Shown here in pieces: positions 8,483 to 16,359 of a stretch of 64,000 bases of DNA. The notes under the pieces are model-generated. The model was given only the letters and a program-made list of their open reading frames with translations. It made no database searches and was not told the DNA's origin. A program made the translations under genes and the position numbers. Each line of letters begins with the position of its first letter. Position 1 is the stretch's first letter. The stretch comes from Verrucomicrobiota bacterium (GTDB lineage: Bacteria; Verrucomicrobiota; Verrucomicrobiia; Verrucomicrobiales; Akkermansiaceae), in assembly GCA_018969605.1 (NCBI GenBank), contig JAGWXY010000002.1:21950-85949 (forward strand), in the 5' to 3' direction.

Positions 8483-9433
8483 ATGAACACCGACTTCGAA
8501 AGGTCACATGTCAGTCATTCCGGTTTTGCGGGATGTCGGCTTTCCAACGATTGTCTGTCGGTGGATATCGTCCCGGCATTGGGTGCGCGCATCGTGAGTT
8601 TGAAAAATGTCCGCAGCGGCCGTGAGTGGTGCTGGCATCCGGATGAGAGCATGCAGCTCTTTGCGAACGACTACGGCGACTCATTTGCCGAGAGCCCGAA
8701 TGTCGGATTCGACGAGTGCTTCCCGAGCATCGAGGCCTGCGAGTGCCAAGGCCGCCAACTGCCCTGCCATGGCGAAGTCTGGAGCGTGCCGTGGAAATTG
8801 GACGAACAGGCTTGGGAGAGGGGAATCATTTCCACGACCGTCACGTGCCGGCAGTCCCCATTCGAGCTGAACCGACAGGTCTCGATTTGCGGAAATCAGT
8901 TGCAGCTGGATTATCTCCTTCACAACAAGGGCGAGCAGCCCGAAGCCTATTTATGGGCCTTTCACCCGATGATGCGGGTCAATTCCGACGATCGCTTGGA
9001 ATTGCCGGAGGAGGTGCGTATGCTGCAGGTTGAAGGCACGCGCGGGGTGCCCGAGAACGCACCGGAATCCGACTGGGCCTGGCCGTCGCCATTTGCAGGC
9101 TTCGAACTCGACCGATTTGAACTCGGAGCAAACGAGTGTGCCTCGGTGAAAGGATTCACCGATAAACTTAAGGAATGCTCGGCACGCATTGCCAGCCAAG
9201 CCAATGGCGAGTTCTTCGAAATCTCATGGGAGGCCGAACCCAATCCTTTTTTGGGGGTATGGATCAACCGCGGTGCCTATCGGGGATTTCAATATGTCGC
9301 CGCTTTGGAACCCACCAACGGACAGACCGATTTTCTCAGCAAGCATCACATGCCCCATTTGCTGCCTGCCGGCGCGCAATGCAGGTGGAGCATGAAGATC
9401 ACCCTGGGCATCTTGAGCGAAATCAATTTCTGA
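8483..9433 (+). CDS. Aldose 1-epimerase-like (galactose mutarotase fold) protein
   Basis: A 316-residue member of the galactose-mutarotase-like beta-sandwich superfamily, expected to bind a sugar and possibly interconvert its anomers before oxidation. Family hallmarks are VDIVPALGARIVSLKN near the N-terminus, the NVGFDECFPSIEAC segment, the central AFHPMMRVN with the conserved His, and FLGVWINRG plus ALEPTNG near the C-terminus with the expected Glu. There is no signal peptide, so it is cytoplasmic. It starts 6 bp after the SDR gene and ends 11 bp before the dehydratase gene. Supplying the correct anomer to a pyranose dehydrogenase is a sensible role but is inferred. Confidence 0.85.
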   Translation: MNTDFERSHVSHSGFAGCRLSNDCLSVDIVPALGARIVSLKNVRSGREWCWHPDESMQLFANDYGDSFAESPNVGFDECFPSIEACECQGRQLPCHGEVWSVPWKLDEQAWERGIISTTVTCRQSPFELNRQVSICGNQLQLDYLLHNKGEQPEAYLWAFHPMMRVNSDDRLELPEEVRMLQVEGTRGVPENAPESDWAWPSPFAGFELDRFELGANECASVKGFTDKLKECSARIASQANGEFFEISWEAEPNPFLGVWINRGAYRGFQYVAALEPTNGQTDFLSKHHMPHLLPAGAQCRWSMKITLGILSEINF

Positions 9434-9444
9434 CAAACACTGAC

Positions 9445-10596
9445 ATGAAAAACGAACATACCATCAAAAGCATTCGGGCAATTCCACTTTACGGCATTCC
9501 TTACACCGATTGGCCGGCGCGCTTCGGTTCAAGGGAACAAACGCGGACGCTGGTCGAGGTAGTCACCAACAGCGGCATCGCGAGTCTCGGCAGCGTTTAC
9601 ACTTCGGCGCCGCTGGTGGAAGCCTCGCTCCAACTGCTGCGACCTTTTTACGAGGGGGCAAGCGCGATTGATCCGCTGGTCACCGCCGAGATGTTGCACC
9701 AGAACACCTTTTGGCAGGGCCGCGGCGGCAGTGTCACGCACGCGATCAGTGGCATCGACATGGCGCTCTGGGACATCCTCGGAAAAGTCACGGGTCAGCC
9801 GATCTGGCGTCTGCTGGGCGGCCGGTTTCGCGACCGGGTCAAGCCGTATGCTTCGATGTTGATGGAGGAGCCGGAAAAGATGGCTGGCAAGCTTCAGGCA
9901 GCGCACGGCCGCGGCTTCCGCGCGTTCAAGATCGGTTGGGGGCCTTTTGGTCGTCGGGATGCGAAGACCGATGAGGCAATTGTGCGCGCTGCTCGCGAGG
10001 CGATTGGCGAGGATTGCGAATTGATGGTCGATGCTGGTGGATCCGATGCGTATTGGCCTCACGGTTACAAGTGGGCCTTGGATAAGGCAAAAATGCTCGC
10101 TGATTATGGTGTGGTCTGGTTTGAGGAACCGCTCCGCCCGGATGATCTGGATGGTTTCGTTGAGTTGACCCGCCATTCGCCGGTCAAGATCGCCGGCTGC
10201 GAATGCCTGACCCGCAGACAGAGTTTTCTTCCATGGATCGAACGCCGGGCTGTTGATTACATCCAACCGGACGTGACCAAAGTTGGCGGGCTCAGCGAGC
10301 AGCATCGGATCGGGCAGTATGCCGACGACCACTCGATCATGGTCGTGCCGCACGGCTGGAACACCGGAGTCGGGCTGGCGGCGGATCTTCACCTGACTGC
10401 CGCCGCGGGCAATGCGCGCTGGGTGGAGTTTCTCACTCCTGAGCCCTACATGGACGACGTGTTTGCTGATCCCGTTCAACTCGATACCGATGGTTTCCTG
10501 CGTGTGCCCGATGGTCCGGGCTATGGGTTTGAATGGAATTCCGAAGGGATCGCGCGGCTCAGTGACGGCATTGTGATCACCCCTTCCTCGCTCTAA
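9445..10596 (+). CDS. Enolase-superfamily (mandelate racemase type) sugar-acid dehydratase 1
   Basis: Probably dehydrates an aldonate to a 2-keto-3-deoxy acid, using Mg2+. The 383-residue protein has the metal ligands in order: Asp in LMVDAGGS, Glu in WFEEPL, Glu in IAGCECLT. The His-Asp dyad of the mandelate racemase subgroup follows, with Asp in YIQPDVTKVGG and His in VVPHGWNTG, and Glu in WVEFLTPE closes the site. The Lys-containing strand reads AFKIGWGPFG rather than the usual KxK, so specificity differs from classic members. The open frame extends upstream to 9175, but that part overlaps the epimerase gene; ATG 9445, 11 bp after that gene's stop, is the sensible start. A paralogue with the same KxGWGPFG signature lies at 11344. 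Confidence 0.9.
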   Translation: MKNEHTIKSIRAIPLYGIPYTDWPARFGSREQTRTLVEVVTNSGIASLGSVYTSAPLVEASLQLLRPFYEGASAIDPLVTAEMLHQNTFWQGRGGSVTHAISGIDMALWDILGKVTGQPIWRLLGGRFRDRVKPYASMLMEEPEKMAGKLQAAHGRGFRAFKIGWGPFGRRDAKTDEAIVRAAREAIGEDCELMVDAGGSDAYWPHGYKWALDKAKMLADYGVVWFEEPLRPDDLDGFVELTRHSPVKIAGCECLTRRQSFLPWIERRAVDYIQPDVTKVGGLSEQHRIGQYADDHSIMVVPHGWNTGVGLAADLHLTAAAGNARWVEFLTPEPYMDDVFADPVQLDTDGFLRVPDGPGYGFEWNSEGIARLSDGIVITPSSL

Positions 10597-10621
10597 CATT
10601 TTTTGCCGTAAAGGATTTACT

Positions 10622-11347
10622 ATGAACGTACTATTTGTTGGCGCACATCCGGATGATATCGAGGCATGGGCTGGCGGCACGGCGGCGCTCTACGCGCTGA
10701 ACGGCCACAAGGTGTTCTTCTGCGTGGCCACCAATGGCAACGTCGGATCTAGCACCTTGCCGCCGCATGAGATTGCCGCGATACGACGAATCGAGGCCCA
10801 GTGCGGGGCGGATGTGATCGGTGCCGAGTTGATTTGGCTCGATTTCGACGATGAGTTCCTGTTCGACACCCGGGAGACACGGCTTGCATTCATTGAGGCA
10901 TTTCGCCGCGCGGATCCGGATGTCGTGTTTTGCCACTGGCGGCAGGATTACAATCCGGATCACTCGATCAGCGGCATGATTGTCGACGAGTGCATTCACA
11001 TGGCCGGCATCCCGAACATCCAAACCGCATCACCTCCGACGACCAAAAAAATCCCGCATGTCTATTTCATGGACACGCCCGCCGGGATCGGCTTTGAGCC
11101 GGAAATCTATGTGGATATCACGGAGGTTTTCGAGACCAAGGTGAAGATGCTGAAAGCACACAAAAGCCAGGACGGATGGATGAAAGACATTTTCGGCTAC
11201 GAGCTCGAGGCGTTCCTGGAAGTGCCCGCGAAGTTTCGCGGTCTCCAGGCCGGATGTCCGATGGCCGAAGCCTTTCGCCCGAGCTACCGCTGGGGGCGGA
11301 CCTTTCTCGAACACCGTTTGCCAAACTATCATCCACTGAAAAAATGA
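10622..11347 (+). CDS. PIG-L/LmbE-family zinc deacetylase 1
   Basis: A 241-residue member of the LmbE-like N-deacetylase family, which removes acetyl groups from GlcNAc-type sugars through a zinc-bound water. The metal and catalytic motif GAHPDDIE is at residues 7-14, and the second metal motif with His is in CHWRQDYNPDHS (HxxxxxxPDH). The C-terminal segment ends in a Tyr/Trp-rich tail YRWGRTF. There is no signal peptide. Its stop overlaps the next start by ATGA. A second, divergent copy sits at 19088 in the same operon, so two deacetylated positions, two substrates or another amide/ester activity may be involved. Confidence 0.88.
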   Translation: MNVLFVGAHPDDIEAWAGGTAALYALNGHKVFFCVATNGNVGSSTLPPHEIAAIRRIEAQCGADVIGAELIWLDFDDEFLFDTRETRLAFIEAFRRADPDVVFCHWRQDYNPDHSISGMIVDECIHMAGIPNIQTASPPTTKKIPHVYFMDTPAGIGFEPEIYVDITEVFETKVKMLKAHKSQDGWMKDIFGYELEAFLEVPAKFRGLQAGCPMAEAFRPSYRWGRTFLEHRLPNYHPLKK

Positions 11348-12522
11348 AAATTGAATCCGTTGATTTCTTTTACCTCTCAATGCCCGAGGTTCTCGATGTC
11401 GGGGATGGCAGCCAGGACGCGCTTCTCGTGCGCGTCGAGTCCGGCGGCATCGTCGGTTGGGGCGAATGCGAAACCTCTCCGCTCACTTCGATCGCATCGG
11501 CGCTTGCTCCGATGTCACACAGCGCCTGCAAGCCGGTGCTCGCCTCGGTGCTGGGTCAGCGGTTTGACGATCCCTCCGACATCGCTCGCATTGGCGATCT
11601 GGTGCGGGCCAACAGCTTTGACCAGCTCCAGATGGACCACACGCTTTCGGGCATCGACATCGCGCTGTGGGATCTGATGGGCAAGAAACTTGGTGAACCG
11701 GCATGGCGTCTGGTGGGCTATGAAAATTCCTATCGCAAGCGACCCTATGCGTCGGTCCTCTTTGGTGACACGCCCGAAGAAACCCATGCCAAAGTCAGCC
11801 GTATCCGGCAGGCGGGATTTTCTGCGGTCAAACTCGGGTGGGGGCCCTTTGGTCGCGGCACGGCAAAGGAGGATGCCGCGCAGGTGCATGCGGCACGCGA
11901 AGCCTTGGGAGCAGATGGCACTCTGCTCGTTGATGCCGGCACGGTCTTTGCCGAAGACGTGGCCAGTGCCGCCGAGCGGCTTGAGGCCTTGTCCGAGGCA
12001 CGCGTGCATTGGTTCGAGGAGCCCTTCCACAACTATGCCCTCGAAGAATACGGGCAACTTGCAAGCACGTCTCCACGCGTGGCGCTGGCCGGTGGCGAAG
12101 GTTCGCACAACGCGCATCAGGCGGTGCACATGATGCGGCAGGGCGGCGTCAAATTCATCCAAGTGGATACGGGGCGCATCGGTGGAATCACCGCCGCCAA
12201 GCAGGTGGCCGATCAGGCCGTCGCACTCGGCGTCACCTATGTGAACCACACCTTCACCTCCGGTCTGGCGCTGGCCGCCTCCGTGGTCCCGTTCGCCGGC
12301 ATCGAAGATCATGTGATCTGCGAATACCCGGTCGAGTCGAGATCGCTTGCACAGGAGATTGCGGGAAATCCTTTTCCGCTCGATGCCGATGGCATGATTC
12401 GACTGAACGATGAGCCGGGACTCGGTGTGCAAGTTGATGTTGCGGCGCTGCAGAAGTATTTGGTCCCAACCGAAATCCGCGTCGGCGGCAAGCTCCTTTA
12501 CCAAACTCCGATTCTGAAATGA
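11344..12522 (+). CDS. Enolase-superfamily (mandelate racemase type) enzyme 2
   Basis: A second Mg2+-dependent enolase-superfamily protein, 392 residues from the ATG that overlaps the preceding stop (ATGA at 11344). Metal ligands are Asp in LLVDAG, Glu in HWFEEPF and Glu in LAGGEGSH; the dyad is Asp in IQVDTGRIGG and His in YVNHTFTSG. It shares KLGWGPFG with the 9445 enzyme but lacks that enzyme's WNTG and WVEFL signatures, and its last metal ligand loop is GGEGS. It therefore probably acts on a different sugar acid or epimer. The frame extends upstream to 11176, but that stretch is inside the deacetylase gene. The next gene again overlaps by ATGA at 12519. Confidence 0.88.
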   Translation: MKIESVDFFYLSMPEVLDVGDGSQDALLVRVESGGIVGWGECETSPLTSIASALAPMSHSACKPVLASVLGQRFDDPSDIARIGDLVRANSFDQLQMDHTLSGIDIALWDLMGKKLGEPAWRLVGYENSYRKRPYASVLFGDTPEETHAKVSRIRQAGFSAVKLGWGPFGRGTAKEDAAQVHAAREALGADGTLLVDAGTVFAEDVASAAERLEALSEARVHWFEEPFHNYALEEYGQLASTSPRVALAGGEGSHNAHQAVHMMRQGGVKFIQVDTGRIGGITAAKQVADQAVALGVTYVNHTFTSGLALAASVVPFAGIEDHVICEYPVESRSLAQEIAGNPFPLDADGMIRLNDEPGLGVQVDVAALQKYLVPTEIRVGGKLLYQTPILK

Positions 12523-14948
12523 AAAAGAACGAAGCATCATTCAACGCCTACGAGCAGATCGCCGGAAAGTCGTGGGCTGATGCTCTCGATGCACAGAGGT
12601 TTTATGATTATCCGACTCCGCTGACCGTTCATCTACCCCTGCAGTCTTATCATTCGCGGGACCTCGTTCATCTCGATGCGGCTCTCAACGTTTGCCGTCG
12701 CCGGGTCATCAAGGGACGCACGCACGGGGAACTCTTCGAGGATGCGAAATCCACCGAAGTCTTCCTAGTTCAGTTCGCCCTCGATAATCCGCCCTTCGTG
12801 CCGGACTGGCGCTTCAGCACGCTTTCGCTGGCCGATGATCGATACCCGGTCGCCAAGGCCTCCTACTACGCCTGGGAACAGCGCTACGAACTTGAATACA
12901 TTGTGACCCCGGTGGATGAAAACCAATCGCTGCTCTGGATCAACGCGACCGTCACCAGCGAGAGCGAGCAAACCACGACGGCGCACTTGCGGGTAAAGCC
13001 AGGATTTTACAATGAGGCGGATGTCTTTGACTGGCATTATTTCCCGTTCTGGTGGGACGCGAGCAAATGGAAGAACTGTCCGCTCACCCGCTTGAAGGGC
13101 GATAGAATCCTGCGCGGCAAGCAGCCCTTCGGGCGAGTCATCCCGGGGGATTTCTCATGCGCCTGGGAAGCGAAGCTCTCGGATTCGGTGCAAACCTTCA
13201 GAAATTCAAATTGCCAGATCGTGCGTGAGAAACGATCGGCATTCACCGACAACGACTATTGGCTCCAAGGTCAGGGCATCGCGCCATCTGCGGCGCACCG
13301 CCTCAAGGAGGTGGAGAATGCGCTGCACTTTCAAGCCGACTTGGCCCCGGGAGCGAAGGCCACCTGCAGCGTGGCATTTTTGATCAATTATGAGGAGGTG
13401 AGTGCTTCGCATCTGGCGGCCCTCGATGCGGCGACCGGCGCGCAATCCCGCAAGGCAGCACTGGAGCATTTCAAAAAACCATTCCGAGGCAAGACCACCA
13501 GCTTGAGTCTTCCCGCCAACAACTGGGAAAGGATCTTCGGCATGATGCAGACCTCGATCCTGCAGATGCTCATCGGCATTCCGGGCACTCAAGATCTGAT
13601 CCCGACGCAAGGCGGAAGCAGCGAACGTCATTTCGTCTGGGTGCAAGAAGCCGCCTGCATGCTGCGTCCGATGATCCGCCTCGGTCACTTTGCCCCGGTG
13701 CGCCGCGCGCTCGACTTCATCTTCAGCCTGCAGGATGGCGGTACTCCGCCCGAAGGACGCTTCACGACGCTGGCCGGCGCGGTCGGCACGACCGGCCCGC
13801 GCTGGATGAACTCCACCGGTTCGGCCTTGGAAATCGCGGCCGAGTATTTCCTTTGCTCGCGCGATCGGTCGTTCCTTAAGGAATACCTTCCGAAAATTCT
13901 CCGCGCGGCGGACTGGATCATCGGGGAAATCCGGGCGACCCGGAAGGCTTCCAAGGCTGGGAAACGTCCCTTGGGATACGGCCTCATGCCGTTCGGGCAC
14001 TCGACCGATTGTGATCATGGCCGCGTGGTTTCGTTCACGGACACCTACACCTATTTGGGCCTGCGCCGGGCGGCGGATTTGCTGGCCGTGATCGACCACG
14101 AACGCGCTGATGAAGTCAGCAGAGAAGCAGATCTTTATCAACGCGACATTGAGGCCACCATCGTGGCTTTGACACGCAAGGATGGCTTCATCGAGCGCAA
14201 GATCGTCACCGGCGAGAAAGGGGAGAGCTACTACACCGGTTTCGAGAACGTATGCGGCGCGATCTACTTCATTTACACCGGTCTGCTCGATGCCCGCAGC
14301 GAGCGCTTCCGCCGCTATCGCGCCTACTTCGAGAAACACTGCGCCACCGGGGAATTCCTCGGAAACATCGACAGCGATGTCGCTTACATGGGAATCGGTG
14401 AGTGGCTCTGGCAGGATGCGTATCTGAAAGCAGGCGCATGGAAGAAGGCCTTCCTTGCGAACATGACCAACCTCAAATACGGCATGACGCAAGACACCCT
14501 GCAGGTGCAGGAGCGCATGTCGCGCTTCAATCCCGGCTTCATTCCGTGGCAACCGAATGGCAGCGGCTCGGGCAAGATCCTCGAGATGATGGTCAAGTCG
14601 GTCTATTTCGAAGATGGCGACACGGCTGTGCTGTTGGGCGGCATCCCATGGCAGTGGATCGAAGCGCAAGGGCTCTCGCTCAAGGGGCTTTACCTGCCGC
14701 ACGGGCGCGTTTCGATCGAGGCGACCCGTGGCAAGAATGGTCAGGTCACTGTGACTTTGGACTTCGACGCTGCGCCAAGCCACCTCGGAAAAATTCGCCT
14801 GCCGGAACATTTCCAAGTGACCGGAAAACTGCGTCCGCTCGGTGGGAATCTCTTCGCACTGCCGCGTGACGCGAGCCGAATTACCTTCACCTTGTGCGAT
14901 GCGGAAGGCATCCTGCGCGGCAAGGCATCCAAATCCTCAAAGAAATAA
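12519..14948 (+). CDS. Large (alpha/alpha)6-barrel glycosidase-like protein
   Basis: An 809-residue cytoplasmic protein with no family name I can give with certainty. The N-terminal ~330 residues look like a beta-sandwich of the kind that precedes six-hairpin glycosidase domains. From about residue 330 the sequence becomes helical and Trp/aromatic-rich, with TQGGSSERHFVWVQEAA, TGPRWMNSTGSALEIA, HSTDCDHGRVVSFTDTYTYLGL and AYMGIGEWLWQDAY, the layout of an (alpha/alpha)6 toroid as in GH78, GH15 or GH65-like enzymes. A small C-terminal beta domain follows. ATGA overlap with the upstream gene and a 12-bp gap to the BMC gene place it firmly in the operon. It most likely releases the sugar that feeds the oxidative route. 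Rhamnosidase-like activity is one possibility, not a claim. Confidence 0.72.
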   Translation: MKKNEASFNAYEQIAGKSWADALDAQRFYDYPTPLTVHLPLQSYHSRDLVHLDAALNVCRRRVIKGRTHGELFEDAKSTEVFLVQFALDNPPFVPDWRFSTLSLADDRYPVAKASYYAWEQRYELEYIVTPVDENQSLLWINATVTSESEQTTTAHLRVKPGFYNEADVFDWHYFPFWWDASKWKNCPLTRLKGDRILRGKQPFGRVIPGDFSCAWEAKLSDSVQTFRNSNCQIVREKRSAFTDNDYWLQGQGIAPSAAHRLKEVENALHFQADLAPGAKATCSVAFLINYEEVSASHLAALDAATGAQSRKAALEHFKKPFRGKTTSLSLPANNWERIFGMMQTSILQMLIGIPGTQDLIPTQGGSSERHFVWVQEAACMLRPMIRLGHFAPVRRALDFIFSLQDGGTPPEGRFTTLAGAVGTTGPRWMNSTGSALEIAAEYFLCSRDRSFLKEYLPKILRAADWIIGEIRATRKASKAGKRPLGYGLMPFGHSTDCDHGRVVSFTDTYTYLGLRRAADLLAVIDHERADEVSREADLYQRDIEATIVALTRKDGFIERKIVTGEKGESYYTGFENVCGAIYFIYTGLLDARSERFRRYRAYFEKHCATGEFLGNIDSDVAYMGIGEWLWQDAYLKAGAWKKAFLANMTNLKYGMTQDTLQVQERMSRFNPGFIPWQPNGSGSGKILEMMVKSVYFEDGDTAVLLGGIPWQWIEAQGLSLKGLYLPHGRVSIEATRGKNGQVTVTLDFDAAPSHLGKIRLPEHFQVTGKLRPLGGNLFALPRDASRITFTLCDAEGILRGKASKSSKK

Positions 14949-14960
14949 GGCGCAACTGAC

Positions 14961-15584
14961 ATGATGAACGCGCTTGGCCTAATTGAAATTCCTTTCTTCA
15001 GCATCACGGCACTCGTCGCCGATGCGGTGCTGAAAACCGCGCGCGTGTGCCTGCTTGGTTTCGAGACGACCGGCAACGAGAATCTGATGATCAAGCTCGT
15101 GGGCAATGTCGCAGACGTCGAGGCAGCGCTCGCCACTGCTGAATCGCTTGCTGAGGAAATGGGTGCCAGCGCGATTGTCCGCTGCATTTCAAAACCGGAT
15201 CCCACATTGGACGGGATGCTGGCATTTCCCAATGCTCAAAACCCGCTCTATGGCGGTCGCGACCAGTTTTTACCAACCGATCACCCCAAGCCTGAAAACA
15301 AAAACATGAGTAACACACAACAAGCCATTGGAATTCTCGAAACGCAGGGACTCACCGCCATTTTGGAGGCTACGGACGCCATGCTGAAATCCGCGAATGT
15401 CACTCTCGTCGGCAAGGAAAAGATCGGTGCGGCCTACGTCACTGTCATTGTCAAAGGTGATGTCGCCGCCGTGACCGCAGCTGTGGATGCTGGAAGCAAG
15501 GCGGTCGGAGCCTTGGGCAAGCTCGTCGCAGCCCATGTGATTGCCAGACCACATGAAGAGCTTACGGCTCTGCTGCCAAAATAG
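14961..15584 (+). CDS. Bacterial microcompartment shell protein with two BMC domains
   Basis: A 207-residue protein with two BMC domains, hence a trimer-forming (BMC-T-like) shell tile in organisation. Domain 1 (about residues 3-80) begins NALGLIEI and contains [11 protein letters not shown] and [13 protein letters not shown]. Domain 2 (about 121-204) begins [10 protein letters not shown] and contains [35 protein letters not shown] and the typical [11 protein letters not shown] end of hexamer-type shell proteins. The linker of about 40 residues (81-120) is longer than in PduT-type proteins, which are about 184 residues in total. Met116 (codon at 15306) begins [12 protein letters not shown], exactly how free-standing BMC-H proteins begin, so an internal start or a recent gene fusion is possible; I see no convincing ribosome site there. 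It is the only shell gene in the window. Confidence 0.92.
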   Translation: MMNALGLIEIPFFSITALVADAVLKTARVCLLGFETTGNENLMIKLVGNVADVEAALATAESLAEEMGASAIVRCISKPDPTLDGMLAFPNAQNPLYGGRDQFLPTDHPKPENKNMSNTQQAIGILETQGLTAILEATDAMLKSANVTLVGKEKIGAAYVTVIVKGDVAAVTAAVDAGSKAVGALGKLVAAHVIARPHEELTALLPK

Positions 15585-15597
15585 GATTGCCATCACC

Positions 15598-16359
15598 ATG
15601 AGCATTGAAATCAATTTTGCGGGCAAAGTCGCGTTGATCACCGGCGCCTCACAAGGCATTGGCGCGGAGATGGCGCGCGCCTTTCACCGTGCCGGCGCTA
15701 CCGTTGCAATCAACCATCCCGACCTCGGTTCGACCCGTCATGATGCCGAATCCTTGGCGGCGGAATTGAACCATTTACGTCCGCAGAGCGCACTCGTTGT
15801 CGCCGCCGATGTGGCGAATGCGGAATCGGTCCAGGCCATGATGCAAGATTTGAAACAACGCTGTGGCGGCATTGATTTTCTGATCAACAACGCCGCCATT
15901 CTCCGCGACCGAACCGTCGCCAAGATGTCGCTCGACGAGTGGAAGGTCGTGATCGATGTGAATCTCTCCGGCGTTTTTTACTGTTGCAAGTTCGGTCTCG
16001 AAGTCATGCGCGACGGTGGTGCGATTGTCAGCATGGGCAGCATCGCGGCCATTCTTGGTTTTTACGGCCAGGCGAATTACGCCGCCACCAAGTCCGGCGT
16101 GCAGGCATTGATGCGGGTCATCAGTCGTGAAGCCGCCCGCCGCGGGATTCGTGCCAACACCATCGCGCCAGGAGTCATCGAAACCTCCATGGCCGCGACG
16201 ATTCCGGAAAATGTCCGTGCCGAGATGCTTAAGAATGTCCCGCTCGGCCGCTTTGGTTCGACTGGAGACATCGCCAATGCAGCGCTCTTTCTTTGCTCGC
16301 CACTTGCGGCTTACGTGACCGGGCAAACACTCGAAGTCAATGGAGGCTGGCGCGGATGA
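15598..16359 (+). CDS. Short-chain dehydrogenase, 3-oxoacyl reductase-like
   Basis: A classical NAD(P)-dependent SDR of 253 residues. Cofactor motif TGASQGIG is at 15-22, NNAA at 97-100, catalytic Ser148, and Tyr161 and Lys165 in YAATK; it ends GQTLEVNGG. The sequence is close in style to FabG/PhaB-type 3-oxoacyl reductases, but sugar-acid dehydrogenases share all these motifs. The frame is open from 15541; I chose ATG 15598, 13 bp after the BMC gene, because the earlier part overlaps that gene. Its stop overlaps the CoA-transferase start by ATGA. With that gene and the thiolase it may handle a 3-hydroxy/3-keto acid; alternatively it oxidises a deoxy-keto sugar acid as in the oxidative L-fucose route. 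Confidence 0.9.
   Translation: MSIEINFAGKVALITGASQGIGAEMARAFHRAGATVAINHPDLGSTRHDAESLAAELNHLRPQSALVVAADVANAESVQAMMQDLKQRCGGIDFLINNAAILRDRTVAKMSLDEWKVVIDVNLSGVFYCCKFGLEVMRDGGAIVSMGSIAAILGFYGQANYAATKSGVQALMRVISREAARRGIRANTIAPGVIETSMAATIPENVRAEMLKNVPLGRFGSTGDIANAALFLCSPLAAYVTGQTLEVNGGWRG

Noticed and set aside
9175..9444. Upstream extension of the first enolase-superfamily frame
   Set aside because: It overlaps the end of the epimerase gene in another frame; ATG 9445 fits the operon spacing.
9529..10680. Antisense frame of 383 codons
   Set aside because: Opposite an enolase-superfamily gene with all active-site residues; shows no protein-like pattern.
13206..14816. Antisense frame of 536 codons under the 12519 gene
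   Set aside because: It lies wholly opposite a protein with clear domain features, has no recognisable motifs, and GC-rich coding DNA often leaves long open antisense frames.
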